A DNA stretch of 64,000 nt from contig CAZHST010000018.1 in the NCBI GenBank assembly GCA_964535215.1, positions 5,626-69,625 of the forward strand, in the 5' to 3' direction. The stretch is from JACQHM01 sp964535215 (GTDB taxonomy: Bacteria; Methylomirabilota; Methylomirabilia; Methylomirabilales; JACQHM01). The notes under the pieces were generated by a model, which did no database searches, was not told where the DNA came from, and worked only from the letters and a program-made list of their open reading frames with translations. Numbering within the stretch: position 1 is the stretch's first letter; each line of letters begins with the position of its first letter. Shown one piece after another: positions 16,955-25,456 of the stretch. The translations under genes and the position numbers were made by a program.

Positions 16955-17066
16955 CAAGCTCCCCCTCCTTTCCACTCCAGAGCCTATCGGGCCAGTCCCG
17001 TCACCGCCTCTTCACCCCACGGTTCGAAGGGATGACAACCCGCAGCCTTTTATCACCTCCGTCGCA

Positions 17067-17140
17067 AGGATAGGAGCCCCGGGGTATCTTGTCAAGTCAC
17101 GACGGGCGACTTGACAGCCCCATCAGGGTGAAGGTAGCAT
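17067..17140. promoter_or_regulatory. divergent promoters sharing a 9-bp inverted repeat
   Basis: TGTCAAGTC (17090-17098) and GACTTGACA (17108-17116) form a perfect inverted repeat with a 9-base spacer. Each arm ends in a consensus -35 box facing outward. On the minus strand TTGACA (17095-17090) is 17 bp from TATCCT (17072-17067), serving livK. On the plus strand TTGACA (17111-17116) is 18 bp from TAGCAT (17135-17140), serving the SBBP gene. A regulator bound here would touch both promoters. Confidence 0.6.
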
Positions 17141-17197
17141 CGGGGGGATGTCGGGGGGGAGGTCCCAGCGGGGAGACGCTTCAGTCGGAAGGGAAGG

Positions 17198-19582
17198 ATG
17201 AGAAGGCTCTGGAGGGTTGTGACAAGAGGCATGGCTGTTCTGGGGCTCTTCATGGTGAGTCTGGCCCCGGTCGGGGGAGGGGCGCCGTCCTCCCAACCGT
17301 TGGTTTTCGAGGCCAATCACGGCCAGACCGACCCCCGGGTAAAGCTTTTATCCCGGGGCAGGGGGTACACCCTGTTTTTGACCCCCGATGAGGCGGTGCT
17401 CGTCTTAAAGCAGGGGTCGGGGATCAGGGGTCTGGGGATGGTACGGATGAAGCTCGTTGGCGCTAACCCCCAGCCCCGGATCAGCGGATTGGATGCCCTC
17501 CCGGGCAGGGTCCACTACTTCCGTGGCAATGACCCGACAAAGTGGCGTACCAACATCCCCATCTACGCGAGGGTGCAGTACAAGGGCATCTACCCCGGCA
17601 TTGACCTTATCTACCACGGTAGCCCCCACCAACTCGAGTACGACTTCGTGGTCGCCCCCGGTGCCGACCCTAAAGCTATCAGGCTTGCCTTTGAGGGAGC
17701 AGACAACCTCGAACTCGATGTCCAGGGTGATTTAGTCCTGCCCACCGCCAGGGGTCAGCTCCGCCTGCATAAGCCCCGTATCTATCAGGAGCTGGGCAAC
17801 TTTAAGCAGGAGATCTCCGGTGGCTACGTGCTGCTTCGACCCCCAACCCCCTCCCCCCATCCCCCAACCTCGATGGTGAGGTTCCACGTGGGCGCCTATG
17901 ATCCCCGCAGGCCCCTGGTCATTGACCCGATACTCACCTATTCCACGTACCTCGGCGGAACCGGTACCGACAGCGGAACCCGCATCGCCGTGGATGCGGA
18001 AGGGAGGGCCTATGTGACGGGGGTGACGGCTTCCTTTGACTTTCCTGCAACCCCAGGGGCTGTCCAACCCTCCAAAGGAGGGGACCACGATGTCTTTGTA
18101 ACCAAGCTGGATGCCGCAGGCTCCCTGCCTGTCTACTCCACGTACCTGGGTGGCCTTGGTGATGAATTCGAGGGCGGCATCGCCATAGATGGTGCCGGGA
18201 ACGCCTACGTGACAGGGACGACCGAGTCCGGGGGCACCTTTCCCCAGGTGAATCCCCTGCAGACCTGCAATGCAACCTTAGAAGTCTTCGTGGTGAAGCT
18301 GGACGCGAGCGGTTCGGCCCTTCCCTACTCGACGTGTGTGAGCGGCGGGAGAAACGAACGGGGCTTGGGCATCGCCGTGGACGCCGACGGCAACGCCTAC
18401 GTGACCGGTTGGACCAACTCCTCGGGCGCTTTCTCCACGGCTCCTTTCCCCACGACCGAAGGGGCCTTCCAGACCACCTACGGCGGCGGTGCCTCAGACG
18501 CCTTCGTGGTGAAGCTGGACGCGAGCGGCTCCGCGTTTCTCTACTCCACGTTCCTTGGTGGAAGCGGCAATGATGAAGGTCACGCCGTTGCCGTGGATGC
18601 CTCCGGCATGGCCTACCTGACGGGGTTGACCACTTCACCCGACTTCCCCACGGTGAACCCCCTCCAGGGTCTGAGGGGCGTCTACGATGCGTTTGTGACC
18701 AAACTGAATGTTTCCGGCTCCTCCCTGGTCTATTCGACTTATCTTGGCGGCAGCGGCGATGAGGCCGGTCATGGCATTGCCGTGGACGCTTCCGGCAACA
18801 GTTACGTCACCGGGAGAACCGATTCCTCCGACTTCCCCACGAAGCTTCCCTTTCAACCCACAAACGGAGGCAGCGTTGACGCCTTTGTGACGAAGTTGAA
18901 CGCCACTGGCTCTGCCTTCATCTACTCAACCTACCTCGGGGGCAGCGGCTTCGAGAACGACGCCGATTTCGATTTTCTGGCCCGTCGCGTTGGAGGCATT
19001 GCTGTGGATGCTTCCGATAACGCCTATGTGACGGGCTCTACGACCTCATCGGACTTCCCCACGGCGAACCCCTTCCAGCCTGCAAGCGGCGGTAGCTATG
19101 ATGTCTTCATCACGAAGTTAAATGCCACCGGCTCCACGCTTGGCTACTCGACCTATCTTGGGGGCAGCGGCAGCGACCGGGGTCATGGCGTTGCGTTGGA
19201 CGCTTCCGGCAACACCTATGTGACCGGAGAAACCGGCTCGACCGATTTTCCCACGACCGAAGGGGCCTTCCAAACCGCTTACGGGGGCGGCTTCGGTGAC
19301 GCCTTTGTGGCAAAAATCAATGCTGACACGGCCCCTGACACGGTGAGGATCCTCGAGGCGGTCTTCTTCGCTCGTGTCTCGCTTCTGGTCGTCTCCGCCA
19401 CCTCGACGGCCGCCCCCGACGCGCGCCTGATGCTGACCGTCCCCGGTTGCGTCACCGAGGCCCCCATGAGGCTGATCGGGGCCCGTTATCTCTTCGTCAG
19501 CCGGGCCTGCACCGGCCTGGATGGGCAGGTGGTGACGGTCACCTCCGATCGTGGCGGCTCTGCCCGGGGGGTCCTCCGGTAA
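17198..19582 (+). CDS. secreted SBBP-repeat beta-propeller protein
   Basis: A 794-residue protein with an N-terminal signal peptide (about residues 1-28). Residues 30-240 form the domain that usually precedes SBBP repeats (LVFEANHGQTD; YKGIYPGIDLIYHG). From about residue 250 to 710 run some eight to nine repeats of about 55-60 residues with the signatures YSTYLGG, DASGNAYVTG, SSDFPT and DAFVTKLNA. The last 85 residues form a separate strand-rich C-terminal region with two cysteines. SBBP proteins are predicted surface or secreted beta-propellers of unknown ligand. It is transcribed divergently from livK. Confidence 0.9.
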   Translation: MRRLWRVVTRGMAVLGLFMVSLAPVGGGAPSSQPLVFEANHGQTDPRVKLLSRGRGYTLFLTPDEAVLVLKQGSGIRGLGMVRMKLVGANPQPRISGLDALPGRVHYFRGNDPTKWRTNIPIYARVQYKGIYPGIDLIYHGSPHQLEYDFVVAPGADPKAIRLAFEGADNLELDVQGDLVLPTARGQLRLHKPRIYQELGNFKQEISGGYVLLRPPTPSPHPPTSMVRFHVGAYDPRRPLVIDPILTYSTYLGGTGTDSGTRIAVDAEGRAYVTGVTASFDFPATPGAVQPSKGGDHDVFVTKLDAAGSLPVYSTYLGGLGDEFEGGIAIDGAGNAYVTGTTESGGTFPQVNPLQTCNATLEVFVVKLDASGSALPYSTCVSGGRNERGLGIAVDADGNAYVTGWTNSSGAFSTAPFPTTEGAFQTTYGGGASDAFVVKLDASGSAFLYSTFLGGSGNDEGHAVAVDASGMAYLTGLTTSPDFPTVNPLQGLRGVYDAFVTKLNVSGSSLVYSTYLGGSGDEAGHGIAVDASGNSYVTGRTDSSDFPTKLPFQPTNGGSVDAFVTKLNATGSAFIYSTYLGGSGFENDADFDFLARRVGGIAVDASDNAYVTGSTTSSDFPTANPFQPASGGSYDVFITKLNATGSTLGYSTYLGGSGSDRGHGVALDASGNTYVTGETGSTDFPTTEGAFQTAYGGGFGDAFVAKINADTAPDTVRILEAVFFARVSLLVVSATSTAAPDARLMLTVPGCVTEAPMRLIGARYLFVSRACTGLDGQVVTVTSDRGGSARGVLR

Positions 19583-19607
19583 GGTCTTCGGGACGGGAAT
19601 CCTGCCG

Positions 19608-20003
19608 ATGGAAAAGGTGATGCGGGGCTTCGGGCTTGTTTTGATCCTGATCGGCTTGACATCCTGCACGACGCTGTTCCCCGAACGGAACCCGCCGGCC
19701 CGGGCGCCTGAGGGCATCCGGCGGGTCAGCTTCTTCGTCATCGCCTGGAACGATCAGTGCTACCCGTCCGTCATCCCGGTGGATCGAGATGGTCGCTCGG
19801 TCCTGGTCTCCTTGACCTTTAGAAGCGACGGGAAGAACCACGTGATCTCGATCCCGGCCTTCGGCATCCGGCGCTACGTGAAGCGGGATGAGGAGGTGAC
19901 GGTGGAGTTCCTGGCCGAGCGGTCGGGGATCTTCTCCTTCGACTGTGGCCCTTTGCCCTTCCCCTCCCCTCTGGGCGGGAACGGGAGGATTGCCATCAAA
20001 TAA
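19608..20003 (+). CDS. cupredoxin-like lipoprotein
   Basis: About 131 residues. The N-terminus has a lipoprotein signal with lipobox LTSC. The following domain resembles the cupredoxin fold of cytochrome oxidase subunit II/nitrous oxide reductase: NHVISIPAFGIRRYV and AERSGIFSFDCG. A His and one Cys ligand are present but the second Cys and the Met of the CuA site are missing, so copper binding is doubtful. The final residues (PSPLGGNG) look like the translation of an intergenic repeat. The start could be the ATG at 19608 or 19620; both have weak ribosome-binding sites. Confidence 0.65.
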   Translation: MEKVMRGFGLVLILIGLTSCTTLFPERNPPARAPEGIRRVSFFVIAWNDQCYPSVIPVDRDGRSVLVSLTFRSDGKNHVISIPAFGIRRYVKRDEEVTVEFLAERSGIFSFDCGPLPFPSPLGGNGRIAIK

Positions 20004-20034
20004 CGGATGTCAGATGTTGGATGTTGGATGGGGT
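20004..20034. repeat. degenerate GATGTTG-type short repeat
   Basis: GGATGTCA, GATGTTG and GATGTTG stand in tandem directly after the lipoprotein stop; the same motif type recurs at 48198-48332. Confidence 0.5.
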
Positions 20035-20182
20035 GATCAGAGAACCGCCGGGCGTAGACCATTATGACCGCTACGTCCGCCTCCTCTATTCGATGATCCT
20101 GCGGGTGCTGGCCGTCCCCCCGGAGGCTGAGGAGGTTCTTCAGGACGTGTTCCTCCAGCAGGAGCTGATTGAAGCGTTGCGG
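20021..20182 (+). pseudogene. truncated ECF sigma factor (region 2 fragment)
   Basis: The frame encodes YDRYVRLLYSMILRVL followed by PPEAEEVLQDVFLQ, the clear start of sigma-70 region 2 of ECF sigma factors (the AEDvvQEvF motif). The similarity stops near 20160, and the frame then runs into the antisense of the neighbouring reductase gene. Region 4 is absent, so this is a 5' remnant cut at the reductase gene's 3' end. Confidence 0.6.
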
Positions 20183-21457
20183 TCACCCGGCGTCAAGGTG
20201 GTGAACCTCGGTGGGGCGAAGGGGGGCCCCCGGGCCGTCGGAAGGATCTTTTGGCACCTCGGGCCGGGCGTTCGCCAGGAAGCATCTGGCAAGGAAGCCA
20301 AAAGAGAGAAGCTCTTCCGGAGGGAGGAGGTCGCCGATCACCGCCATCAGGGGAGAGGCGGCCTCTTGGTTCACCTGGAGATGCCTGGCCACGAAGTTCG
20401 CCAGGGAGGGGCGGGCGATGAGCCACTGGATCAGGGCTTCCAGACGAAACCTGGCTCGAAACGCCCGTCTCCAAGCTTTGTCGTATCGTCTAAGGAATGA
20501 GACCGAGAGGTCATCCCTCCTCAAAGCCTCATCGGCGACTTCAGCGGCCAGCTCAGCGCCCCGTAAGGCCATGTACACCCCCTCCCCGGTGAAGGGGTCG
20601 AAGAAGCCTGCCGCATCCCCAACGAGGAGCGCCCCGTCCCAGGAGACCCGGATCGCCTGATGGGCCAGCGGGCCTAGCGCCCGGATCCCCTCGATCCGCT
20701 TCCCCCCTTTCAGCCGACGCACGAGGCCTGGAAGTCCCTGGAGAACCTCACCGAAGGAGGCCTCAAGCCTTCTCTTCGTGGGGGCGAATCCTTCTTGATC
20801 CAGGACCAGGTTGACGTTGATCAATCCATTACCCAGAGGGTTCAGGATGCCGTAGACGGATCGGCCGATGAACACCTCGCCGTAGCCCTCTTCGGCTTCG
20901 ACCCCTTCGTAATGGGCGGCCAGGACCATCTTCCGGTGGGAGGGGTGCCAGCGGAAGAGGCGTAAGTGTCTGGCGACGATAGAGTTCCTTCCGTCGGCCC
21001 CGATGACCAGCCGGCCCCGGAGGTGCGCTGGACCCTCAGGCCCCCTTCCCCGGACGCCCACGACCTGACCGTTTTCCAGAAGCAGGCCCTCCACCCGGAA
21101 CCTTTCAAGACAGGTCAGCGGGCCCCTTTTTGCGTGCATAAGGAGGAGGTGGTCGAGGGTCCTCCGGGAGAGGGCGAGGCCGTAGGTTTCTGGGGGATGG
21201 CAGGCAACGAAGGTGGTCCCGTCAGGGGAGACAAGCCGCATCCCGCGGATCGGGCGGGCCACCTCTCGAATGGCCTTTAAGGCGCCAAGGCGGTCCAGGA
21301 CCTCCATCGCCCCAGGGCTTAAGTATTCGCCGCAGAGTTTCTCCCGGGGGAAGGTGGCCTTGTCCAAGAGCAGAACCTGATAGCCCTTCTTGGCCAGGAG
21401 GAAGGCCGTGGCCGATCCTGCCGGCCCTGCCCCGACGGTGATCACATCCCAGATCAT
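20183..21457 (-). CDS. geranylgeranyl-reductase-family FAD-dependent oxidoreductase
   Basis: A 424-residue flavoprotein. The FAD dinucleotide motif is VGAGPAGSATA at the N-terminus, followed by REKLCGEYLSPGA, the family's redox/substrate region, and the second FAD motif GDAAGFFDPFTGEGV near residue 280. Such enzymes reduce isoprenoid double bonds or hydroxylate polyketides and quinone precursors. The gene overlaps the Bax1-like gene by 4 nt and ends the operon headed by a type III polyketide synthase, so it may tailor the polyketide, as flavoproteins do beside other bacterial type III synthases. That link is inference. Confidence 0.9.
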   Translation of the reverse strand: MIWDVITVGAGPAGSATAFLLAKKGYQVLLLDKATFPREKLCGEYLSPGAMEVLDRLGALKAIREVARPIRGMRLVSPDGTTFVACHPPETYGLALSRRTLDHLLLMHAKRGPLTCLERFRVEGLLLENGQVVGVRGRGPEGPAHLRGRLVIGADGRNSIVARHLRLFRWHPSHRKMVLAAHYEGVEAEEGYGEVFIGRSVYGILNPLGNGLINVNLVLDQEGFAPTKRRLEASFGEVLQGLPGLVRRLKGGKRIEGIRALGPLAHQAIRVSWDGALLVGDAAGFFDPFTGEGVYMALRGAELAAEVADEALRRDDLSVSFLRRYDKAWRRAFRARFRLEALIQWLIARPSLANFVARHLQVNQEAASPLMAVIGDLLPPEELLSFGFLARCFLANARPEVPKDPSDGPGAPLRPTEVHHLDAG

Positions 21458-22677
21458 TCAGCGACCTCTTCCACCCGCTTGAGGATCTCTTTAGGGTCAA
21501 TAGAGGTCTTGAAGAAGCAGACGGCCCCGGGGAGGGCCTGGAAAGCCTCCCGGTCAGCCTTCAGGTTTTCCGAAACGGCCACGACCAGGTTCTTGAGCCC
21601 GGCCCGTTTCAGCTTCTCCAGCTTCCGCTGAAGGTAATCGGACCGCCAGAACCCGACGATCTCTAAAAGCGCCCTCCGGCCATCGTCTTTATGGCGAAAG
21701 GCAAAGTCGGGGATGAAGACCGTGTCTTTTAAATTGATGATCTCCGTCTCCCGCTCCAGGATCCAATCGCTTTGGAGCCGCTCGAACCGCTCGGCGAAGG
21801 TCTCCTCTAAAAGCGAATCGTAACGGGTGATGTCCCGATAGGGAGACTCCAGAGGATGATCCTCGCTTTTCATGATGAACCATCGGATGTCATCCTCTCG
21901 AAGGAGGATCTCGGCCTCCATCCTCCACCGGGTGCAGAGGAGGAGGGCAGGGAAGAAGCCGGCCAGGTGGAGGCCGTACTTCCGGGTCAGCCGGAAGAGG
22001 CTTAGGGGCCCATCCAGGGTGATCTCGTAGCCGCTCTCTAAATCGCCGGTGATAGCGTGGAGGAGCCTGAAGAACTTGATGAACTTGAAGAGCTGCTTGT
22101 AGCGGGCCGGGAGGTTCCGGGCGGCGGTGATCCGCATCCTGGTGCAGCGGTACAGCAGGCCCTGGGCCAGGGCGACGTTGTAGCGGTTCAGGAGCCACTC
22201 GGGCGTTGGAGGGTCAAAGACCACCATCACATGGCGCTCGGGGAGGTCGGCGTAGAGGTCGTGGAGGAGGGCCTCCGGGTCGGTGCGGAGTTCTTCGGCA
22301 CAGGCCACCAGGATGTCCTCCCTGGTGACCGGATGGCAGAGCGAAGGGTGGAGGGCGAGGGGGTGGTTCTCGGCGGAGAGGTGAAAGAGGCGCTCCCGCA
22401 GGACCCTTGGCTCCTGCTCGCTCTTCGTCACCACGGAAAACTCCGCCCGCTCGAAGAGGAGCTTCGAGAGGCCCCGGTGGATGAGATAGTCGGGGCTCTC
22501 GGCCAGGTGCCGCTTCAGGGCTGAAAGCAGCTCCCCTTTAGATCGGCCCTTGTGTTCAATGAAGAGGTCAATCAGCTCCCGGGCGAGCTGGAGGTAGGCC
22601 TCTGAGTCAGTCCGGAGGTAGTTGGGTCCGACGTACGGGCCCTTCTTCCAGAATCTGATCAGATCAGCGGTAAGCAT
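21454..22677 (-). CDS. Bax1-like nuclease (DUF790), XPB partner
   Basis: A 407-residue protein of the DUF790/Bax1 family, the structure-specific nuclease partner of archaeal XPB. It opens with MLTADLIRFWKKG and contains the nuclease-like C-terminal section FIPDFAFRHKDDGRRALLEI, with conserved D and E, and FWRSDYLQRKLEKLKRAG. It would cut damaged DNA opened by the XPB helicase in an archaeal-style nucleotide excision repair reaction. It overlaps the XPB gene by 14 nt and the reductase gene by 4 nt, so the genes are translationally coupled. Confidence 0.88.
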   Translation of the reverse strand: MLTADLIRFWKKGPYVGPNYLRTDSEAYLQLARELIDLFIEHKGRSKGELLSALKRHLAESPDYLIHRGLSKLLFERAEFSVVTKSEQEPRVLRERLFHLSAENHPLALHPSLCHPVTREDILVACAEELRTDPEALLHDLYADLPERHVMVVFDPPTPEWLLNRYNVALAQGLLYRCTRMRITAARNLPARYKQLFKFIKFFRLLHAITGDLESGYEITLDGPLSLFRLTRKYGLHLAGFFPALLLCTRWRMEAEILLREDDIRWFIMKSEDHPLESPYRDITRYDSLLEETFAERFERLQSDWILERETEIINLKDTVFIPDFAFRHKDDGRRALLEIVGFWRSDYLQRKLEKLKRAGLKNLVVAVSENLKADREAFQALPGAVCFFKTSIDPKEILKRVEEVAE

Positions 22678-24028
22678 CGTGGGCGGTCCGCCTTGAGCTG
22701 ATCCGCTCCTCCACCGTTCCCCTGGTCACCACCTCGTAGAGGATGGCCTGCTTCCCCCCCTGCTTCCTTAGGATCCGCCCGAGCCTTTGGACATGTTCCC
22801 GGACGCTCCCCGATCCCGAGAGGACGATGCCCACATTGGCGTCGGGGATATTCACGCCTTCGTTTAAGACCTTGGAGGTGACCAGGGCCGGGTACTCGCC
22901 CCGGTTGAAGGCCTCCAGGATCGCCTTCCGCTCCTTGATGTCGGTCAAATGGGTGATGGCCGGGAGGAGGAAGGAGGAGCTGATCGTGTAGACCGTCTCA
23001 CAATCGGCGGTAAAGATCAGGACCCGATCCTTTGGATGCTGCTGAAGGAGGGCCTCTAAAGCCCGGAGTTTCGCGGCGGTTGCCAGGGCGAGCCGCTTGG
23101 ATGTTTGATAGGCGAGCATCGCCCGTCTCCCCTCCCTGGTCTGGGAACTCTTGATGACGAACAGCTCCCACCCTTTCAGGCTCCCGAGTCCCAGGCGGTG
23201 CTCCTCCAGGAAGCGGGAGAGCTCCCGCCGGGCCTCCGAGTAGGCCTTCCGCTCCTCGGGGGTTAAGCTCACCACGACCCTCCGGACCTCGTAGTCCGCG
23301 AGATACGTCCCGGCCAGCTCCTTGATCCCCTTCCGGTACACGAGGGGGCCGATTAAGTCCTCCAGCAGGGCGTGCCGTCCGTCGGGGCGTTCAAAGGTGG
23401 CGGTCAACCCCAAGCGGAAGGGGGCGAGGCCCATCTCCGCCGCATGGGCGTAAACAGGGCCCGGGAGGTGGTGGCATTCGTCGAAGATCAACAGGCCGAA
23501 CCGATCCCCCAGCCGGTCCATGTGACGGACGGCGCTGTCGTAGGTCGTTGCTGTCAGGTGGTTGACCTCGAAGTAGCCTCCCCCGATGAGGCCAACCTTC
23601 TCCTCGCCGAAGGAGGCCGAGAGGAGGTCGTACCATTGATTCAGGAGATCAAGGGTCGGAACGACCACCAGGGCGCTCGTCTTGGCCCGCTCGATGGCCA
23701 TCTGGCCCAGGAAGCTCTTCCCGGCCCCCGTGGGCAGCTCGATCACGCCGCGCAGGTCATGGGCGGTCCAGGCGTGCAGGGCCTCTTCTTGATAAGGGTG
23801 GGGGACGAAGCGGATGGCGCTTTCGAGGGAAAGGGTGGGAAAGCGACGGGCCCGGTCCTCGAACCGGATCCCGCGTCCCTTCAGCGCCTCGATAACGGTC
23901 CGGTACCTGAAGGCCGGCGCCCTCCACCGATCGATCCGGTTGTCGAAGACGAACCCGGGCGGGACGAGGGAGGGATCCTTGACCTCATCCAGGATCAGCG
24001 TCCCCTGATCAAAGAGGAGCCTTACCAT
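22664..24028 (-). CDS. XPB-like DNA repair helicase
   Basis: A 454-residue superfamily 2 helicase matching archaeal and bacterial XPB. It has an N-terminal damage-recognition-like region, Walker A PTGAGKS near residue 100, DEAH-type box DECHH near 177, motif III LTATFERPDG holding an RED-like element, a thumb-like insertion near 250-300, and motif VI QRLGRILRKQGG near 418. XPB with Bax1 forms an excision-repair pair. It overlaps the polyketide synthase gene by 7 nt and the Bax1 gene by 14 nt. Bacterial XPB is patchily distributed and often thought to be horizontally acquired. Confidence 0.92.
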   Translation of the reverse strand: MVRLLFDQGTLILDEVKDPSLVPPGFVFDNRIDRWRAPAFRYRTVIEALKGRGIRFEDRARRFPTLSLESAIRFVPHPYQEEALHAWTAHDLRGVIELPTGAGKSFLGQMAIERAKTSALVVVPTLDLLNQWYDLLSASFGEEKVGLIGGGYFEVNHLTATTYDSAVRHMDRLGDRFGLLIFDECHHLPGPVYAHAAEMGLAPFRLGLTATFERPDGRHALLEDLIGPLVYRKGIKELAGTYLADYEVRRVVVSLTPEERKAYSEARRELSRFLEEHRLGLGSLKGWELFVIKSSQTREGRRAMLAYQTSKRLALATAAKLRALEALLQQHPKDRVLIFTADCETVYTISSSFLLPAITHLTDIKERKAILEAFNRGEYPALVTSKVLNEGVNIPDANVGIVLSGSGSVREHVQRLGRILRKQGGKQAILYEVVTRGTVEERISSRRTAHDAYR

Positions 24029-25041
24029 CGGAGCAGGGCGCCTTCCGCGGCGAACCCCGGGCCCAGAGCGGCCATCACCCCCAGGTCCCCGGGGCGCGGG
24101 AGTCCCGAGGCCAGCACCTTCTCCAGGACGAACAGGACGGTGGCCGACGACATGTTCCCATACTCCCGGAGGACCCTTCGGGAGAAGGCCAGATCCTCAT
24201 CCGTCAACCCGAGCAGGGCCTGGGCATTCTCCAGCACCCTCCTCCCGGCGGAGTGGAGGATCCAGAAACGGATGTCCTGACGGTTCAGGTGGTGCTCCTG
24301 GAGGAGGCCTTCAACCAGCTCCTTCAGCATGGAGGCCCCGATCCGGCGGATCTCCTTCGAAAGGACGAGCCGTCGCCTCCCCCCGGGGAACTCAAAGCCC
24401 ATGAGCGCCAGGTATTCGGGCCTGATCACCGTCTTGTGGGCGACAATCTCGACACCCTCCTCCCCCGTGGCCAGGTAGGCCGCCGCCGCCCCATCGGCGA
24501 AGATGGCGTTCCCGACGGCCGTCTCCAGGGTCTCGTCCAGGAAGTAGGAAGCCGAGCAGATCTCGATGGCGGCGATCAAGGCCTTGTGGGTCGGGTAGGC
24601 CTTCAGGTGATTAAAGGCCTGCTGGAGGAGGACCATGGCGCTGGCGCATCCCGTATCGGCGATGTGGGCCCGCTGGATGCCTGACTTCAGCCCCAGCTCC
24701 CCGATGAGGATCGCATCCAGGCCCGGGCAGAGGGTGACGGTGCAGGTCGTGGTGCCGAGAAAATCTACATCCTGGGCGGAGGCCCCGACCTTTTCCAGGC
24801 ATCGAAGGGCGGCCATCCGCCCCAAGGCCACCGAGCCCTTTCGGGCCCGCTCCTGAAGCTCATCAATCGTCTCCAACGGTGAGAAGCGCTGTTCGAGAAA
24901 GAGGTACCGCCACTGGATCTCACTGTTTAGAAAGAAGGAACGCCGGACCCGGTCCTGGTAGCCGGCGAGCCGGAGCAGTTCTTCTTGGGAGAAACGCTGG
25001 GGGGGCACGGCGGTGGCCACCCCCACGATCCTAGGGGGCAT
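24022..25041 (-). CDS. type III polyketide synthase (chalcone synthase-like)
   Basis: A 339-residue thiolase-fold enzyme. The active-site cysteine lies in ADTGCASA, the catalytic His in WILHSAGR and the Asn in YGNMSSATV, the Cys-His-Asn triad of type III synthases. These enzymes extend an acyl-CoA with malonyl-CoA and cyclise the chain to pyrones or resorcinols. The ATG at 25041 has GGAGGATTCTCCC upstream; the longer frame to 25839 covers non-coding DNA and the next divergent gene. It heads the operon PKS-XPB-Bax1-flavoprotein. Product unknown; alkylpyrone or alkylresorcinol is the usual guess. Confidence 0.9.
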   Translation of the reverse strand: MPPRIVGVATAVPPQRFSQEELLRLAGYQDRVRRSFFLNSEIQWRYLFLEQRFSPLETIDELQERARKGSVALGRMAALRCLEKVGASAQDVDFLGTTTCTVTLCPGLDAILIGELGLKSGIQRAHIADTGCASAMVLLQQAFNHLKAYPTHKALIAAIEICSASYFLDETLETAVGNAIFADGAAAAYLATGEEGVEIVAHKTVIRPEYLALMGFEFPGGRRRLVLSKEIRRIGASMLKELVEGLLQEHHLNRQDIRFWILHSAGRRVLENAQALLGLTDEDLAFSRRVLREYGNMSSATVLFVLEKVLASGLPRPGDLGVMAALGPGFAAEGALLRW

Positions 25042-25456
25042 GGGAGAATCCTCCTTGCCCGTTCTTGGCTGATGGCTGGCCGCTGAACACCGGTTCCTGG
25101 TCACTTGTTCTTTCATAATACACCATTCCATGCAGCGAGGGAAGCGTTCAGCCAGGGACCGGAGCTTTACCCCAGCGGGCGTCCTCGGAGGTGTTCCGCG
25201 GGATGTTCCTCGACCGGAGGCCGGTTCTCGGAGAGGTGTCGGGAAATCGGGCAGTCCAGCGAACAGGGGATGATTAACCGGTAGGAACCAGAGCCGGTGG
25301 TCTGAAAAGGGGCCACCCCATCCCCTTGGAACAATTTTTGCAAAATCGCAGGTGGAGACCTTTAGCCCGCCGGGCAGGATGACACCGGGCCGGTCGCCGG
25401 CGAGGGGCGTGGCCCGTAGGGGGGTTAAAGTCAGGTTCGAAAGGAGGGAACGAGGG
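25042..25456. other. 415-bp divergent intergenic region
   Basis: It separates the minus-strand polyketide synthase operon from the plus-strand two-component region. It holds a CTGATGGCTG-type short repeat at 25064-25093, a palindrome ACCGGAGGCCGGT, a GGGGCCACCCC inverted repeat and a sigma-54 promoter at 25327. On the minus strand a TATTAT box near 25114-25119 may serve the polyketide synthase, without a good -35. No gene is seen. Confidence 0.5.
25327..25342 (+). promoter_or_regulatory. sigma-54 promoter upstream of the receiver gene
   Basis: TGGAAC, five bases, TTGCA: the invariant GG and GC are exactly ten bases apart and only one base of the TGGCAC-N5-TTGC consensus differs. It lies 115 bases before the start at 25457. 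Confidence 0.65.
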
